Source: a virus
DNA: 28,789 bases
Direction: 5' to 3' (one strand)
Virus record (IMG/VR): IMGVR_UViG_3300020195_000129
Location: 1 to 28,789 of that record
Shown: piece by piece, positions 9,101-15,949 of the stretch
Numbering within the stretch: the stretch's first letter is position 1
Layout of the letters: every line of letters begins with the position of its first letter
The notes under the pieces: generated by a model
Told to the model about the DNA's origin: nothing
The model's input: only the letters and a program-made list of their open reading frames with translations
Database searches by the model: none
Program-made: the position numbers and the translations under genes

Positions 9101-10086
9101 AGCCCGATGGCAGTGCGCATTGCTACCCACGCCGCAGCCGCCGCAATAAGTGACTCCTGGTGCCGCCATAGGAATGCAGTGAAGTCAACGATGAATTTGC
9201 CGAGCGCCGTCACATACGGCATAACCGCCGTCACAGCGTCAGCAAATTTGTTGACCCCTCGAATGACAATATCAAGAGCCGACTGTGTTGACCCGCCGAA
9301 GACATCAGTGAAAGCTTTGCCTATCGCATCAAGCGCTCGCATTACGCTGGGGGATGAGGCAACGCCGGCCGCGAGCTGGTTAAACCAGTTTTTGACCGTT
9401 ACTACTACTCCGTTCAGGATATCAGCAAAGTCTTTCTGCGCGACGCCGGCAGACTTAACCTTCTGCGCGAGCATCTCGAGCACGCCCGCACGCCGTGCTT
9501 CGGTTTGCTCCAGCACAGTAAGATCTTCACGTGTCGTTTTTAGGGCAGCGGCGTAGGTTTCTTCGGCTTTCTTGACATCCAGCTTCACGCCAATCGAGGC
9601 CAACATCTGCGTGCGCCCGGTCATCAGCGCGGATGTAACCTTGTCGAGCATTTCTTTCGTCGTACCAAGGCCCTGATCAGCCAGCACGGAGGCGGCAGAG
9701 CCGAGTAGTTTAAAGTCGTCTGTACTCAGCTTTACGCCGCCTGCGAGCAGCCTCGTCGAGGTCTTCATCAGGTCAAAATCGGCGATGACACCGAGTGTGC
9801 TCGATCTGAGCGTCTCGATGATCTCTTTTGCTTTTATGCTGCTGCCTGACAACTGGTCGAGTGATTTGCTGACATCGTTGATATCAGAACCGCGCATGCC
9901 AAGCGCGCCGATAGCTGTTCCGACTGCGGTGAGAGCTACAACGACAGCAAGCGGCCCCTTGACGAGCAGGCCCATCGACCCGTCAAAGCTGTCCGCAAAG
10001 TTCTTTGTCCTCTGCGCGAGCGTAGCCAGCACGCCAGAAAGCTGGTCCTCTATCTCGACGCGACCTGTTAAAGTTCCGACGTCCAA
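6109..10086 (-). CDS. Tail tape measure protein
   Basis: At 1325 residues this is the longest gene in the window. It has the features of a siphophage tape measure: long Ala-rich helices, coiled coil, and hydrophobic stretches near residues 40-65 and 310-375 plus a Gly/Ala-rich one (GAQAGAMFGPWGVAVGAAAG). It lies directly after the G/GT chaperone genes apart from an inserted endonuclease. In this family protein length sets tail length; at about 1.5 angstroms per residue the tail would be near 200 nm. The start is TTG at 10086, immediately after the TAA of the endonuclease gene, supported by a perfect AAGGAGG eight bases upstream. The C-terminal end (RRGEIVITPEQL) resembles the usual tape-measure tail segment. 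Confidence is high. Confidence 0.92.
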   Translation of the reverse strand: MDVGTLTGRVEIEDQLSGVLATLAQRTKNFADSFDGSMGLLVKGPLAVVVALTAVGTAIGALGMRGSDINDVSKSLDQLSGSSIKAKEIIETLRSSTLGVIADFDLMKTSTRLLAGGVKLSTDDFKLLGSAASVLADQGLGTTKEMLDKVTSALMTGRTQMLASIGVKLDVKKAEETYAAALKTTREDLTVLEQTEARRAGVLEMLAQKVKSAGVAQKDFADILNGVVVTVKNWFNQLAAGVASSPSVMRALDAIGKAFTDVFGGSTQSALDIVIRGVNKFADAVTAVMPYVTALGKFIVDFTAFLWRHQESLIAAAAAWVAMRTAIGLAEGAMWLGSAAAKALAADLVLVAGAAAAPVLILTGLSAGLATLYQVYKLRSEGQERMRSATANEAFAAQNLATINKNLGTSYADINDAMRATRQRAEEATVAQAAAKAATTAAAEVAEKQARVGQIAEDAAIAAAQKHAEELKALAKFTGDLTIAKKGLLVWQMASVDALIKEGYSAEQAALKLGLNALAVSDYLIVSKTLLDLNKNVNSTWEDLTKSIEVYTDRIAKAMISNHAALQSAQRDLVDFMGSRAGTELDRKLSEIDRRMKDSLARLDHYADPIGSQKAALGIVTLAANQKTGAIYDDQKDMDAKSDAFIAAMRADGDAARRFGEEANLAAFDGLANLFTAMGQISGDGLGSKFLTSIGNMVVGLRFARQETQKMSMVTNAAGESVHKDAKFGSLSVMFDKGASGANRFAAGVASAAGIAQGAISIWNATGQSASKAQNAMSGALAGAQAGAMFGPWGVAVGAAAGLVTGVLRGKPAWAQAASEVGRDFGVKISDELAKSIAAQAKKDFGGSRQASSLFNLDKIIAEGGGVNQQNVGSYTAKMRDVFVMLEMGAFSSAQALEVLDKNFAALVEGNTDELGFWSDSLKEIIELNSIMGVGSKAIQDAMKGQSNIIMDSFNTIVAGTVSARKGYADIKKNIDDATSEVKKLNEVEAKGRGVEWTRDMEAAQKKLTAALAAQHAAGTGATRELKDLGQAAAESFAIALATGSTFNQALKAALPGLSGLHKAYTDLGMNIEDPFVRMLVVLGNVADKNPELMASVDALGSRISALANLNMLNADSFALTGRLASDAYERLKEKVLEAGGSATDALIPMQDYLQRAVEASTRLGIPLDANTQALLDQSIAAGIWKEKGPSAQELMQTATENLTEAINKLIIAFRGLPNSLPNPFRDWTTPTGPGPSGNREQGYDRGGIVGRDGRTPSSRDVIPAWLRRGEIVITPEQLSMPSVAAPDFSRSEQPQIVQLIVDGKKMTDVVINRMGNRLALGGVR

Positions 10087-10809
10087 TTAGACACCCTCCT
10101 TAACCGCTTTGCGCGCTGCCCATACTTTGCGCTGTTTTTCGCTAGCAGCGGTGCGTGCTTCAGGGGTGCGTTGTGCAGCAGCGATCCCGATGCTCTGTTT
10201 CTTTCTCGTTTCTTCAGAAGCGGTGCGGCCTGTCAGCGTGGAACTAATTTTAGCGCGGTGGCTTTCTGAAATGGTGCGTCCTTTTTGGGCCACGCGCATA
10301 TTCGCACGAGCTTTATCGGAGCGTTTCATCCCTGTATGAGACGCCGCTATCTTATTACGCGTCTCCTTAGACAGGTTATTCCCTGTAAGAGTCGCTGCAA
10401 TTTTAGCTCTAACATCAGCAGGTAACGCTCGGCCCTTCATACGCTCGCTAACCTCTTTGCAGAATTCAGCCGTGCGCTTAGCGCCTTTTACGCCGCCGCC
10501 GTCGCCGCCGTCTGTCACGTTTGTCAGCCTGTGCCCAATCTCGCGCAAAGACCTAATGTAACATTGCTCGACAAAGCCAAGCAACTTACGTGATGCGTTT
10601 TCTTCCATTTGCTCTAAGACCATCACGTCATATTCTCGACCTTCAGCGTGAAGTTTTCTTACCCAATGGAAAAGGTATGTAGGTCTTGACGACCCCTCAG
10701 CATTTCTCGAGTGATCATACGGACGACCAACACGACTCCCGGCCATTCCCACGTAACGCACGTGGCCTGGATCAGCGGGATCGATCAATCCGTATACAAA
10801 TGGCTGCAT
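10087..10809 (-). CDS. GIY-YIG homing endonuclease with NUMOD3 repeats
   Basis: This is a 240-residue free-standing homing endonuclease of the Seg/GIY-YIG type. The N-terminal nuclease domain shows VYG (residues 5-7) and YVG (19-21) in place of GIY and YIG, then RPYDHSR with the conserved Arg, and Glu81 in FVEQCYIRSL as the metal ligand. The C-terminal half holds NUMOD3-like DNA-binding repeats: SKETRNKIAASHTG, SDKARANMR, SESHRAKISSTLTGR and SEETRKK. Such enzymes cut a homologous phage lacking the gene and spread by repair. It sits between the tail chaperone T frame and the tape measure, which are normally adjacent. It enters through a TAATG overlap and carries the tape measure's SD in its own 3' end, so the insertion preserved expression of its neighbours. 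Confidence 0.9.
   Translation of the reverse strand: MQPFVYGLIDPADPGHVRYVGMAGSRVGRPYDHSRNAEGSSRPTYLFHWVRKLHAEGREYDVMVLEQMEENASRKLLGFVEQCYIRSLREIGHRLTNVTDGGDGGGVKGAKRTAEFCKEVSERMKGRALPADVRAKIAATLTGNNLSKETRNKIAASHTGMKRSDKARANMRVAQKGRTISESHRAKISSTLTGRTASEETRKKQSIGIAAAQRTPEARTAASEKQRKVWAARKAVKEGV
10095..10101 (-). promoter_or_regulatory. Perfect Shine-Dalgarno for the TTG-started tape measure gene
   Basis: AAGGAGG is complementary to the 3' end of 16S rRNA and sits eight bases before TTG at 10086, inside the last codons of the homing endonuclease gene. It fixes a rare start codon for an essential tail gene. A strong SD with a weak start may set tape measure dose. Confidence 0.85.
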
Positions 10810-11512
10810 TAGTGGCTCTTATCCCCAGCAGAGTACGACGCGGCGATGGCTTTGATGATCGCGATCTTTTCTTCGACCGTCTGCGTGTGCGTGTGCATCG
10901 GCGAATTGAACTTCAGCAGAAAATCCGAGAGCGAGTAGGCGCGTTGCCCGGCTCCGCGGTTGACGTTCGCAATCGTCGAGGCAATCGATGCCGCTCTGTA
11001 GTCATCCCGCTCTTCCCCGAAGGGCTCTATCTGCGAGTAGCGCTCCCAGTCTAGAAGCTGTCTAGCTGTCAGCACTCGACACAGCCGGTCGACGTTGGCT
11101 ATGCCGAGTGCAGCTGCTAGGCGATAGGCGAATCGCCGTCGAGGGGAACGGATTAGTCTTTTTTTGCTTCGTTGTCCTTCTTGACGTTCATGCCGTTGAG
11201 CTCGAGGATCGCCATGACGATTCGCTCCGTCGTCTTGTGGTTCTTCTTGCGAAAGACGGCGAGGTTCTTCGGGTCGGTCGCGTAGCGCACGCCCTTCGTG
11301 TTGACGAGGCTCTTCGTGATGAGGCGCAGCCCTGCGGTGCGCTTCTCGTCACCCTCGTTCGCCTCGGCCCACTCGATCATGTCGCCTGCGGTCAGCGACC
11401 CGATGCGGAACGATTCGTCTTCCTTGTAGCCCGGCACGAGGGCGTATTCGATGTCCTCTCCGGCTTCGATTTCTTCGATGGTCTCGATGACTTTTTTCAC
11501 TGCTTCGCTCAT
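10809..11512 (-). CDS. Tail assembly chaperone GT fusion, made by -1 frameshift
   Basis: This entry is the long product of the G/T pair. Reading starts at ATG 11512 in the G frame and moves back one base on the A7 run at 11159-11165. It then continues in the T frame to TAA at 10809-10811, giving about 234 residues. The -1 frame is open all the way from the slippery site to the T stop. The T part holds LTARQLLDWERYSQIEPFGE and RAASIASTIANVN, the signature of the lambda T-like DUF4035 chaperone family. These chaperones bind the tape measure and tail tube subunits during assembly and are absent from the finished virion. The only T-frame start is a GTG at 11075, so fusion is the likeliest route. 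The frameshift is inferred from sequence. Confidence 0.82.
11153..11512 (-). CDS. Tail assembly chaperone G (short product)
   Basis: The 119-residue short product of the G/GT pair is read without frameshifting; its TAA lies two codons past the slippery AAA AAA. It is acidic at the N-terminus (VIETIEEIEAGEDIEY) and ends in Lys-rich NVKKDNEAKKD. GDMIEWAEANEGDEKRTAGL fits the G-like phage tail chaperone family, and the position between tail tube and tape measure agrees. ATG 11512 is preferred to the GTG five codons upstream because GGAG lies nine bases before it. That SD falls inside a 10-bp inverted repeat, so initiation may be controlled by RNA folding. Family assignment is good. Confidence 0.85.
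   Translation of the reverse strand: MSEAVKKVIETIEEIEAGEDIEYALVPGYKEDESFRIGSLTAGDMIEWAEANEGDEKRTAGLRLITKSLVNTKGVRYATDPKNLAVFRKKNHKTTERIVMAILELNGMNVKKDNEAKKD
11159..11165 (-). other. Programmed -1 ribosomal frameshift site (A AAA AAA)
   Basis: In the G frame the codons read GCA AAA AAA GAC TAA, so the heptamer A AAA AAA has the classic slippery phase. After a -1 slip, reading continues AGA CTA ATC and stays open into the T domain. A 6-bp hairpin (GGCGAT, six-base loop, ATCGCC; plus-strand 11120-11137) lies about 21 bases downstream, farther than a standard stimulator. Position and phase match known G/GT pairs. Confidence 0.85.
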
Positions 11513-11519
11513 GATGTTT

Positions 11520-11606
11520 TGCTCCACGCAAAGAATGCCGGTCTACTACGGTTCATCTACGACTCTGAGACCGGCAGAGTGAGTCGTCAATGCTGCGCGT
11601 GGAGCA
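11520..11606 (-). promoter_or_regulatory. Nested inverted repeats in the G leader that would hide its ribosome binding site
   Basis: Between the tail tube stop and the G start, the RNA can pair TGCTCCACGC (11606-11597 complement) with GCGTGGAGCA (11529-11520), a perfect 10-bp outer stem. Inside it GCCGGTCT pairs with AGACCGGC, a perfect 8-bp inner stem (11575-11568 with 11544-11537). The outer 3' arm contains the GGAG of gene G, so folding would block initiation. Two alternative hairpins are possible: GCTGC/GCAGC just after the tail tube stop, and ACGACTC/GAGTCGT inside. The pairing is seen; regulation is inferred. Confidence 0.6.
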
Positions 11607-11611
11607 GCTTG

Positions 11612-12058
11612 TTAGACTCCGAAGACCGCGCCGCCGATGGTCATCAGCCCACTGAAGCGCAGCGTGATGTCAGCGGCCAGCTTGCCGTCGACCGGAGCCT
11701 TGGGAACGAAGCTCTGCACCTGACCGCTCATGATCCAGTCCATCGAGGGCGTCAGCGCCCCCGGGAACGTGATCTTGAAGCCGGTGACCGTGTTGTCCTT
11801 CAGAAGCTTCATCACGCCCGTCAGATGATCGTGCGTGTTGTTGGTGGGCAGGAAGTTGATCGGCACCGTGAATGCGCCGCGCCGAACGACACCGAGCACG
11901 TAGGCATCGATGTCCTTTTCCTGTGTCGTGGCATCGAATTCGTTGCGCGAGAGGGAAGGCGGCGTGATGTCGCCAAGCTCCGCGATGGGGGTGAACGCGC
12001 CCCCGGGCGTCAACTGCACGTGGACGAGAGTGCCGTGGGAACTGAGTCCGAGTGTCAT
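11612..12058 (-). CDS. Major tail (tube) protein
   Basis: This 148-residue beta-rich protein fits the siphophage tail tube protein that polymerises around the tape measure. TPGGAFTPIAELGDITPPS and LSRNEFDATTQEKDIDAYV are typical of the family N-terminal half, followed by RRGAFTVPINFLP. The C-terminal end (LAADITLRFSGLMTIGG) matches the usual last strands. It stands directly before the G/GT chaperones, the expected order. ATG 12058 has an excellent SD, AGGAGG, eight bases upstream, consistent with high expression. The following leader can fold into stable hairpins, which may separate high tail tube output from lower chaperone output. No C-terminal Ig-like domain is present. Confidence 0.88.
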   Translation of the reverse strand: MTLGLSSHGTLVHVQLTPGGAFTPIAELGDITPPSLSRNEFDATTQEKDIDAYVLGVVRRGAFTVPINFLPTNNTHDHLTGVMKLLKDNTVTGFKITFPGALTPSMDWIMSGQVQSFVPKAPVDGKLAADITLRFSGLMTIGGAVFGV

Positions 12059-12070
12059 GTGGCTGTCCTC

Positions 12071-12472
12071 CTAAGAACGTTGCTTCTCTGCGTCGATGTT
12101 GAACGAATAGGTTACTCGTCCAGCCTCGTCCGCTCCTGTGTCGGTAGGTTGTTGCCGTGGGATGAGCGTGAGATAGGTCACGCCATCCAACTCGATGTTG
12201 TGGAGACCATCGGGGCCTCCGAGAGCATCATATGCTGCGCGTATCATCGCACGGGCATAAGCAGGCGTCTTTGCTCGCACGTAAACTTGCGCTGTTGGCC
12301 TCTCGGTCGAGGAGTTGTGCATACGCATAGCGCCCGTGCCACCTGTCTCTGTCAGCGTGAGAAACGGCCCGTCACCGACGGGGATCTGCGCTCTGCTGCC
12401 GAGAAGGATAGAGGCATTGACGATTCCGACGCCCTGGTTCACTAAGAGGTTGGCTATTTCTTCGATAAACAT
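12071..12472 (-). CDS. Tail terminator-like / minor capsid family protein
   Basis: This 133-residue protein lies between the HK97 gp10-like completion protein and the tail tube protein, the usual place of the tail terminator. It starts MFIEEIANLLVNQGVG, as many small phage minor capsid or terminator proteins do. Central segments (TGAMRMHNSSTERPTAQVYV, then ARAMIRAAYDAL) fit the alpha/beta fold of those families, as does the C-terminal RVTYSFNIDAEKQ. Its likely role is to cap the tail tube and join it to the neck. ATG 12472 is one base beyond the previous stop. Assignment rests on layout and overall pattern. Confidence 0.72.
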   Translation of the reverse strand: MFIEEIANLLVNQGVGIVNASILLGSRAQIPVGDGPFLTLTETGGTGAMRMHNSSTERPTAQVYVRAKTPAYARAMIRAAYDALGGPDGLHNIELDGVTYLTLIPRQQPTDTGADEAGRVTYSFNIDAEKQRS

Positions 12473-12473
12473 C

Positions 12474-12878
12474 TCACAGCCCTCTCAATTTGTTGAGGTG
12501 TGCACGGCGTGCGATGCGTGCCCCCATGCTGCTACGCGATTCATTCAGCACGGATTCCATGAACTTCCACTCGCCGATAGGGTGGATCGCGTCAGGATTC
12601 TCGTGCACATGAACCGCGTAGGGAGCCTCTTTGCCCGTAGCAACTGCTACAGTAATAGTGTTGCCTTTTTGCTCAGGCCGTAGCACGCGGATTGAATTGC
12701 GCAGCCGGCCAGGGTGCGGCGCATTTTTGGTCGTGTCGACAGGCGTCCGCTTTTTCATTTCGACGGCTTCAACCTGCATCTCTTGGTAAGCGGCTGCGGC
12801 AAGGTGGTCTGGAAATTTCTTCTTGATTTTTCCGAGGTTCTTGACAACCTGCGAGACGCCGAACATCTTACTTGGCAT
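12474..12878 (-). CDS. HK97 gp10-like tail completion protein
   Basis: The protein has 134 residues from ATG 12878, chosen because GGAGGT lies about five bases upstream; the frame is open further but has no comparable signal. Family features are clear: a Lys-rich N-terminal helix (VVKNLGKIKKKFPDHLAAAA), then KKRTPVDTTKNAPHPGRLRN, the counterpart of the usual K-x-PVDTG-x-L-R-x-S motif, then APYAVHVHE and a C-terminal arginine-rich helix. Proteins of this family join or complete the tail at the head-tail interface. The start overlaps the end of the glycosyltransferase gene by 11 bases, so the glycan cassette lies between this gene and the connector genes it would normally follow. Confidence 0.88.
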   Translation of the reverse strand: MPSKMFGVSQVVKNLGKIKKKFPDHLAAAAYQEMQVEAVEMKKRTPVDTTKNAPHPGRLRNSIRVLRPEQKGNTITVAVATGKEAPYAVHVHENPDAIHPIGEWKFMESVLNESRSSMGARIARRAHLNKLRGL

Positions 12879-14736
12879 CAACGACCTCCCGCAGCACATC
12901 GAGGTAACGAGCGCCGATGTTTTTCCAGTCGTACCGGTGCTGGTATGCGGTAGCGAGCGCCCTCTTGCTGTAGTCCTCTCGGATAGAGGGCTCCCGGTAG
13001 AGCCTATCCAGCGCATTAACGACGCCCTCGTAATCCATCACGCCGCCAATGACATTCACGTAGGGCGGACCGATAGCGGTTTCGGTGCAGGGCACGATCC
13101 ACGAGCCCTCACGTGCCCAGTCTCCGAGGGCGGACCAGTCGGGCAGAATGCACGGAATCTTGCACGCCATAGCCTCCAACGCCGTCAGCCCGAAGCCCTC
13201 GCCCTGCGTCGTGCTCAGCAGCACGTCGAAGCACTGGTACGTTTGCGCCATGATTTCCTCCTCGACGCCATACCACGTCGGTGGTTGCACGAGGATGAGG
13301 CGCTCTGTGATGCCGTAATAAGCGGCAAGCTGCTGGACGTTGATGCCAAGATCCCCGGTCGGCGCAGTGTGCAGAAAGAGCATCGCGTTCGGTGCGTCGA
13401 ACGCGCTTACCCAGTCAGCGAAATACTTCAGCGTAAGATCCCAGCGCTTGCGTGGCTGGTTTCGGTTCACGTTGCCGACGATGAATGCATCTCTGAACCG
13501 CTCGTCCGCAAGCCCTCGTGCGGAGCGCGCATGGTTGCGCGAATGCGGCTTGTAGACGCTGCGGTCAACGCCGAGGGGAATGATTGAGGCCGGCCCTTCG
13601 TAGCCACTCCCTCGCGCCTCTTTCAGCGCGAACTCGGTCCAGAAGATAACATGCGCAACGCCGTCAAGCCAGTTGCTCTGAAAATTCTTTCCGTCGACCG
13701 CAACAACAGCGACGATAGGAACCCCATCGAATTCCTTGAACTGCCGCATCTGCTGCACATACAATGGGATGTTCCACCCGTCGTTCTGTAGCACGACAAC
13801 ATGCGGCTTTGCATAGTCGCACATCCACACAAGACGCCCGACGCCGAAGCCATCGCCTGCGACCGCCGCTGCGAAGATGGGGTAAGGGAATTCGTGTGGG
13901 TCGCCGCGGTAGTTGATGCCCAGCACCGTGACGTCGTAGGTCTCTTTGAGCGTGTCGAGAATGTTGTGCGTTGCCTTCGCAAAGCCGCTCGGGCAGCCAG
14001 CATCCCCGACCCAGAGTAGCCGTTTCTTTGGCTCAACAAACGACCACTCATGCCCCGGAAACGATGGAAACGTGATGAGCGCCCCGCCGTTTGGATTATC
14101 GGCAATCGAGGTAATGTGCCCGATGTGCTGCACAAAGCTCGGCGCTGAGGCCTGAAACCACGTCAGTCCTCGAGCCCCCGCCCAGCGGTGCAATTCTATG
14201 TCGTGCGCGTTGTGCTCGGGCAGGCCGTGCGTTTCGAGCCACTCGGCGATGTCTAAGGCGACCGCAGGCCGCACGGCAAAGCATTGCATGCCCCAGAACT
14301 TCTCGACCGGATATTGCCATTCAACGTTACCCTTTTGCGCGAACTGCGGATAGTCGCCAGAGAAGATGTTCGGCCTGTCGTCTTTGCCGTGTGCGTCGAG
14401 CCAGCGGCTCAGGCTTCCGACAAAGTCTCCGCATACATCGAGGTCATCCTCGAGGTGCACGATCCAGTCCGCGCCCGACACCGCGCCGTGCCGTAGTGCT
14501 GCTGCGCAGTTCCACTTTGCTGAGCGTCGTTCCGTTGGGCGATGCGACCAGACCTTGCTATGCGTCAGTATGATGTTCGCCGTAGGCCATGCTTTTGCAG
14601 AGCCTGAATCGACGAGGTGCAGGCTATGCAGCTGCGGGTGCTTCAGCACACCAGACCGCTTCAGGTTCTCCAGCGTCTCGAACAAATAGTTCGGGTTAGG
14701 GCTTCTGTTGAACGTCGAAATGACAATCGTAATCAT
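12868..14736 (-). CDS. Two-domain glycosyltransferase (GT-A-like N-terminus, GT4-like C-terminus)
   Basis: This is a 622-residue fusion of two sugar transferases. Residues 1-230 resemble a GT-A (family 2-like) domain: MITIVISTFNRSPN at the start, ADWIVHLEDDLD with a metal-binding-type acidic cluster at 96-100, and FWGMQCFAVRP. Residues 240-620 resemble a GT-B family 4 enzyme: LLWVGDAGCPSGFAKATHN, IIPLGVDRSVYKP, and EGFGLTALEAMA (513-524), the nucleotide-sugar binding motif. The donor sugars cannot be told. ATG 14736 is chosen for its ATGA overlap and AGGTG upstream. It forms a three-gene block with another transferase and a methyltransferase inside the structural operon, so glycosylation of virion proteins or of the host surface is a reasonable guess. 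Confidence 0.87.
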   Translation of the reverse strand: MITIVISTFNRSPNPNYLFETLENLKRSGVLKHPQLHSLHLVDSGSAKAWPTANIILTHSKVWSHRPTERRSAKWNCAAALRHGAVSGADWIVHLEDDLDVCGDFVGSLSRWLDAHGKDDRPNIFSGDYPQFAQKGNVEWQYPVEKFWGMQCFAVRPAVALDIAEWLETHGLPEHNAHDIELHRWAGARGLTWFQASAPSFVQHIGHITSIADNPNGGALITFPSFPGHEWSFVEPKKRLLWVGDAGCPSGFAKATHNILDTLKETYDVTVLGINYRGDPHEFPYPIFAAAVAGDGFGVGRLVWMCDYAKPHVVVLQNDGWNIPLYVQQMRQFKEFDGVPIVAVVAVDGKNFQSNWLDGVAHVIFWTEFALKEARGSGYEGPASIIPLGVDRSVYKPHSRNHARSARGLADERFRDAFIVGNVNRNQPRKRWDLTLKYFADWVSAFDAPNAMLFLHTAPTGDLGINVQQLAAYYGITERLILVQPPTWYGVEEEIMAQTYQCFDVLLSTTQGEGFGLTALEAMACKIPCILPDWSALGDWAREGSWIVPCTETAIGPPYVNVIGGVMDYEGVVNALDRLYREPSIREDYSKRALATAYQHRYDWKNIGARYLDVLREVVDAK

Positions 14737-15419
14737 CGCCACACCTGCTGAGGCTGCTCGTTCAGGGGTTTCCAACTTGACGCCCAGTGGTGAATAGCAA
14801 TCGTGTCGGGTTGAATTGCCGCGGACGTCAGCGGCTCATACCACGGATAGGGGTGAAACACCTGACTACGCCGCACCGTAATGCCGGCGATAGTCGTGTC
14901 CCCGTCGCGGCCGTTCCAGCCATTTGCGTAGAGCAGCGATGAGACCAGCCCAGGCCCTGACATGTTTCCATAATCGGGATGTCGAGTGTCGACCTTGCGG
15001 AGCGCCTTCACCTGGTCCTCGAGGAACGGATGCGCTGCACCGCACGCCATCACCGCGTTGTTCGCCCAGCCCTGGCCGGCTCCGATATGCCCGAGGGTGT
15101 AGCTGGTTTCTAGCAGCGGATCAAACCTCTGCACCGCCTCGACATCTGCATCGAGAAACACACCGCCCAGCACGGCCAGAAATTTCAGCCTCGCCCACTG
15201 ACTACAAGCGATGAAATTCCCCTCAGCAATGCGCTCTTCGAGCCACGGCTCAGTGCCGAACAGACGCAGGTTGCCGAGTGTTACGACCATGATTTCGTAG
15301 TCCGGCATCAGCTTCAGCCACGATGTCATGCAGTGTGCGAACATCTCGCGGTGACGCGGCTGATAGCGGTCGCGCTCGGCGTCGCAGATCCACGTCGTGA
15401 TAATACGTTTCGGGATCAT
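14733..15419 (-). CDS. DXD-type glycosyltransferase (GT32-like)
   Basis: This 228-residue protein begins MIPKRIITTWICD, typical of the GT32/capsular polysaccharide family, followed by MTSWLKLMPDYEIMVV. ARLKFLAVLGGVFLDADVEA (residues 76-95) holds the family's DXD metal and nucleotide-sugar site at Asp90-Ala-Asp92. The C-terminal part (NAVMACGAAHPFLEDQV, AIHHWASSW) agrees with the family, where a late His lies near the active site. It probably adds a hexose to a glycan begun or extended by its neighbour. Both ends are four-base ATGA overlaps, so it is co-translated with the methyltransferase and the larger transferase. The donor sugar and the acceptor are unknown. Confidence 0.88.
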   Translation of the reverse strand: MIPKRIITTWICDAERDRYQPRHREMFAHCMTSWLKLMPDYEIMVVTLGNLRLFGTEPWLEERIAEGNFIACSQWARLKFLAVLGGVFLDADVEAVQRFDPLLETSYTLGHIGAGQGWANNAVMACGAAHPFLEDQVKALRKVDTRHPDYGNMSGPGLVSSLLYANGWNGRDGDTTIAGITVRRSQVFHPYPWYEPLTSAAIQPDTIAIHHWASSWKPLNEQPQQVWR

Positions 15420-15949
15420 CGTGATGTTGGCCTCAGCAAATAGGACGGGCAGCCGTCACGCGTTAGATGCGTTATCTCCCAGCCGAATTTGTTGCAGAAC
15501 GTATCGACTGCTCGCACCACACCGTCGAATCTTGGGCAGTAGTCGTGGCCACCGATACCCCAGAGCGTTTTCCGCATTGCCATCACAAGGTCGGCATAAA
15601 CAGCCTCCTCAGAATGGTCCGCGTCTACGTAGATGAAGTCAAAATAACGATCAGGGAACGTAGATAGCGCGACTGTGGTGTTTGCGCGGTGGAGCGTATA
15701 GCGGCGGTCCCCGCGGAGCGCGAGGGCAAGAAAGACCACCTCCATGCTATCGACGACCTGGATGTTCTCGCCGTCCTTGTCGCCGCACTCGACACGCCCC
15801 GTCCACGTATCAATAAGGTGCAGCTCCGCAGGGTCGCATACGCGCAGAATCTCTGCCGAGAACGCGCCAGTGAATACGCCAAGCTCAGCGATGACAAAGC
15901 GCTTCGGCACGAGCCGAAGCAAATCGCTGCGCGTCTCAAGCAGATTCAC
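15416..15949 (-). CDS. SAM-dependent methyltransferase (Methyltransf_24-like)
   Basis: This is a 177-residue class I methyltransferase. Motif I is AELGVFTGAFSAEIL (residues 21-35). HLIDTWTG (44-51) supplies the acidic residue after strand 2. DFIYVDADHSEEAVYADL (104-121) is the motif typical of the Methyltransf_24 group, often found next to glycosyltransferases and acting on sugars. The C-terminal segment GGHDYCPRFDGVVRAVDTF is also usual. Methylation of a glycan built by the two downstream transferases is the simplest role; a small-molecule or protein target cannot be excluded. The GTG start overlaps the connector gene stop (GTGA) and is the first base of the glycan block within the operon. 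Confidence 0.87.
   Translation of the reverse strand: MNLLETRSDLLRLVPKRFVIAELGVFTGAFSAEILRVCDPAELHLIDTWTGRVECGDKDGENIQVVDSMEVVFLALALRGDRRYTLHRANTTVALSTFPDRYFDFIYVDADHSEEAVYADLVMAMRKTLWGIGGHDYCPRFDGVVRAVDTFCNKFGWEITHLTRDGCPSYLLRPTSR

Noticed and set aside
11108-12445. Long plus-strand open frame of about 445 codons opposite the tail chaperone and tail tube genes
   Set aside because: Its composition is rich in Arg, His, Val and Leu with no recognisable motif, and it lies opposite well supported tail genes.
14737-14775. Upstream TTG start for the large glycosyltransferase
   Set aside because: ATG 14736 gives the MITIVISTFN start typical of the family, an ATGA overlap and an AGGTG signal.
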